The position numbers were made by a program, and so were the translations under genes. Below are positions 58,460-60,000 of a DNA stretch of 60,000 nt, one piece after another. Below the pieces are notes generated by a model. That model searched no databases, had not been told where the DNA came from, and saw only the letters and a program-made list of their open reading frames with translations. Origin of the DNA: Diphasiastrum complanatum (taxonomy: Eukaryota; Streptophyta; Lycopodiopsida; Lycopodiales; Lycopodiaceae); contig CM055108.1 in NCBI GenBank assembly GCA_029204225.1, positions 18,821,779 to 18,881,778 on the forward strand. The letters run 5' to 3'. The first letter of the stretch is position 1; each line of letters opens with the position of its first letter.

Positions 58460-59049
58460 TAAGTAAGAGAGTGATCATTGAATTATAAATCTTGTAAAGA
58501 TCATTGGCAAAATTTGTTTTTGGCCAATACTAGTGAGGGCAAGTTCTTCTAGAGTGATAGCTTGTAATCATTTGGATCAAAATGACTTGGAGACTGTGTA
58601 TGTACTTTTCACACGTGTGAAACCGTACAGCAACTTTCAATTCAAGTTACTTTGTGTTTGTTGGTCCCAAAATCACAATACTAGTTCATTTTTGGTGCTT
58701 TTTGAAGCATAGTATTGATCTAGATTCATTCTAGCTAATGCCTATGACCAAATAGTGTTTTGGATCATTGAAGCATTTCTTTTTAGAGTCTAAGATCAGA
58801 TCTTAGAGGCTGATTTATTCAGATCCTTAGTTGAAGTGAAATCTCTAAGAAAAGTGTAAAGCAATTTTTTTTGTGAGAGTGAAAGCTAGGAATTTTTGGT
58901 AAGATCTTTGAGTATCATTCAAGCTTGTGTGCTAGTTTGATAGAGAAGAGCCTATAGGCATTCAAGTAAGCTTTAGGCCATTTCATAGATCATTTAAAAT
59001 TCAAAAAAAAAAAAATCTTTGTGATTTTTACAAAGCATTCATTCTATAA
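58460..59049 (+). other. E7 untranslated leader
   Basis: No open frame. TTTTCACACGTGTGAAACCGTACAG at 58607-58631 lies about 150 bp after the primer site, nearly the same place as in E6. Confidence 0.7.
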
Positions 59050-60000
59050 TGTCATCCATGGGTGGATATTTGATGGAATCAAGTGAGAGACTCACTTCCA
59101 CAAATTATTCCATTTGAAAGTGAGAATGGAATCACTCCTAGTGATCCATGATCTATATGACATAGTTCAAGGAGTAGAGGAAGAGCCTCAAACTCCCCAA
59201 GAACAAGCCAAATACAAGAAGAGAGCAAGATTAGCTCTACATTGCATAAAGTTAAATGTATGCAATGACCTCTTGAAAGAGGTGTCTTCTTGTACCTCAT
59301 CCAAAGAGGCTTGGGATTCATTAAAGAGCATTTACGAATCCAACAATACTTCAAGAATCATCATGCTAAGAAATCAAGTTTTCCAAAGCATTAAAGGAAG
59401 TGGAGAGAGTGGACAAGAGTATGTCCTTAGCATCAAATCTCTTAACAAGGAGTTAAGTGCAATAGGAGAGAAGATCCAAGATCAAGAACTAGTACAAATC
59501 ATCTTGAATGGTCTAGGTGATGAGTTCACCAACTTAGTCCAATCATTTGCCATTCAAGACTCTCTTCCATCCATTGAGAAGTTGCACAATGTTCTTGTGG
59601 CCGAGGAGAGTAGGCTTCTACACCTCAAGACAAAAATGGATAGCATGTCACTTAATGGAGGAGAGGAGAAAGCTAACTTTGCATCTAAAGGCAAGAAGAA
59701 GAAAAATCCATTCAAGAAAAATCAAGGCAAGGAGGTCGAGATGAAGAATGGAGGATCTACCTCCAAAGGCAAAGTGAAGAACAAGGCAAAACTAAAGTGT
59801 TTCTTTTGTGGAAAGAAATGACACTTTGCCTCAGAATGCTACTTGAAGAAGAATCAACAAGCCAAAGGAGATCAAGGGAACATTGCTCAAGAGGAAGAAG
59901 AAGAGGATGGATTCAACACATCCTTAATAGTTGCATCTACACCAACTTCAAGTCAAGACACATGGTGGATAGATAGTGGGCTAGTTCCCACATGTCCTTT
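59050..60000 (+). pseudogene. E7 gag and protease start, broken, runs off the right edge
   Basis: An ATG at 59050 (MSSMGGYLMESSERL) leads into the gag, but a missing base at about 59115 (NYSI then KVRMES) shifts the frame. The open part 59114-59821 has LVIHDLYDIVQGVEEEPQ, ALHCIKLNVCNDLLKEVSSC and a basic KGKKKKNPFKK linker. A TGA lies inside the zinc knuckle (CFFCGKK, stop, HFASEC). The protease site WWIDSG near 59970 is followed by another one-base slip. It is the same gag family as E5 but inactive. Confidence 0.88.

Overview
The window looks like nuclear DNA of a land plant with a large, repeat-rich genome. Two intron-containing plant genes are visible, and the rest is mostly Ty1/copia-type LTR retrotransposons with initiator-Met-tRNA primer sites, a Ty3/gypsy remnant, DNA-transposon remnants and long (AG)n, (TC)n and (AC)n tracts. 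The sequence does not let me name the species. A fern, gymnosperm or similar large-genome plant would fit.

Host genes. (1) From 7482 leftward to the window edge, minus strand, I reconstruct by splice-site reading a 3-hydroxyisobutyryl-CoA hydrolase-like gene (CHY1/HIBCH, crotonase fold) with six phase-consistent short exons. It also has a duplicated copy of the exon that carries the catalytic Glu/Asp. (2) At 26425-29431, minus strand, is a VIN3-like (VIL/VEL) PHD-finger gene with PHD, FNIII and VID domains. Its three exons join in perfect phase, and a short first coding exon is still missing. VIL proteins act with Polycomb PRC2 in chromatin silencing.

Layout. 1-7482 hydrolase gene. 8072-9535 possible solo LTR. 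10621-12850 decayed minus-strand element with LTR. 12880-17323 decayed minus-strand copia with 5' LTR and a TIR-element insertion in gag. 17484-17607 (AG)n. 18300-19350 array of palindromic repeats, CACTA-like. 19395-20413 gypsy 3' end. 20648-21460 foldback TIR element. 22600-31300 gene-bearing block with VIL. 33095-33760 palindromic minisatellite split by a captured gag fragment. 34683-39458 plus-strand copia relic. 40847-42680 older minus-strand copia split by a solo LTR. 44116-46000 LTR/PBS of a non-coding element with tandem duplications. 46627-51624 a young complete-ended copia with near-identical LTRs and target-site duplication but a truncated RT. 51630-57650 two further plus-strand copia relics. 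57652-60000 5' LTR, leader and gag of another copia running off the right edge.

The retroelements form nests, and almost all coding copies are broken by stops, frameshifts or deletions. The young element at 46627-51624 keeps intact-looking gag and integrase but must rely on reverse transcriptase supplied from elsewhere. The most unusual non-coding signal is a perfect palindrome (CACACGTGTG) repeated eight times between 46.7 and 58.7 kb in the LTRs and leaders of different copia elements.
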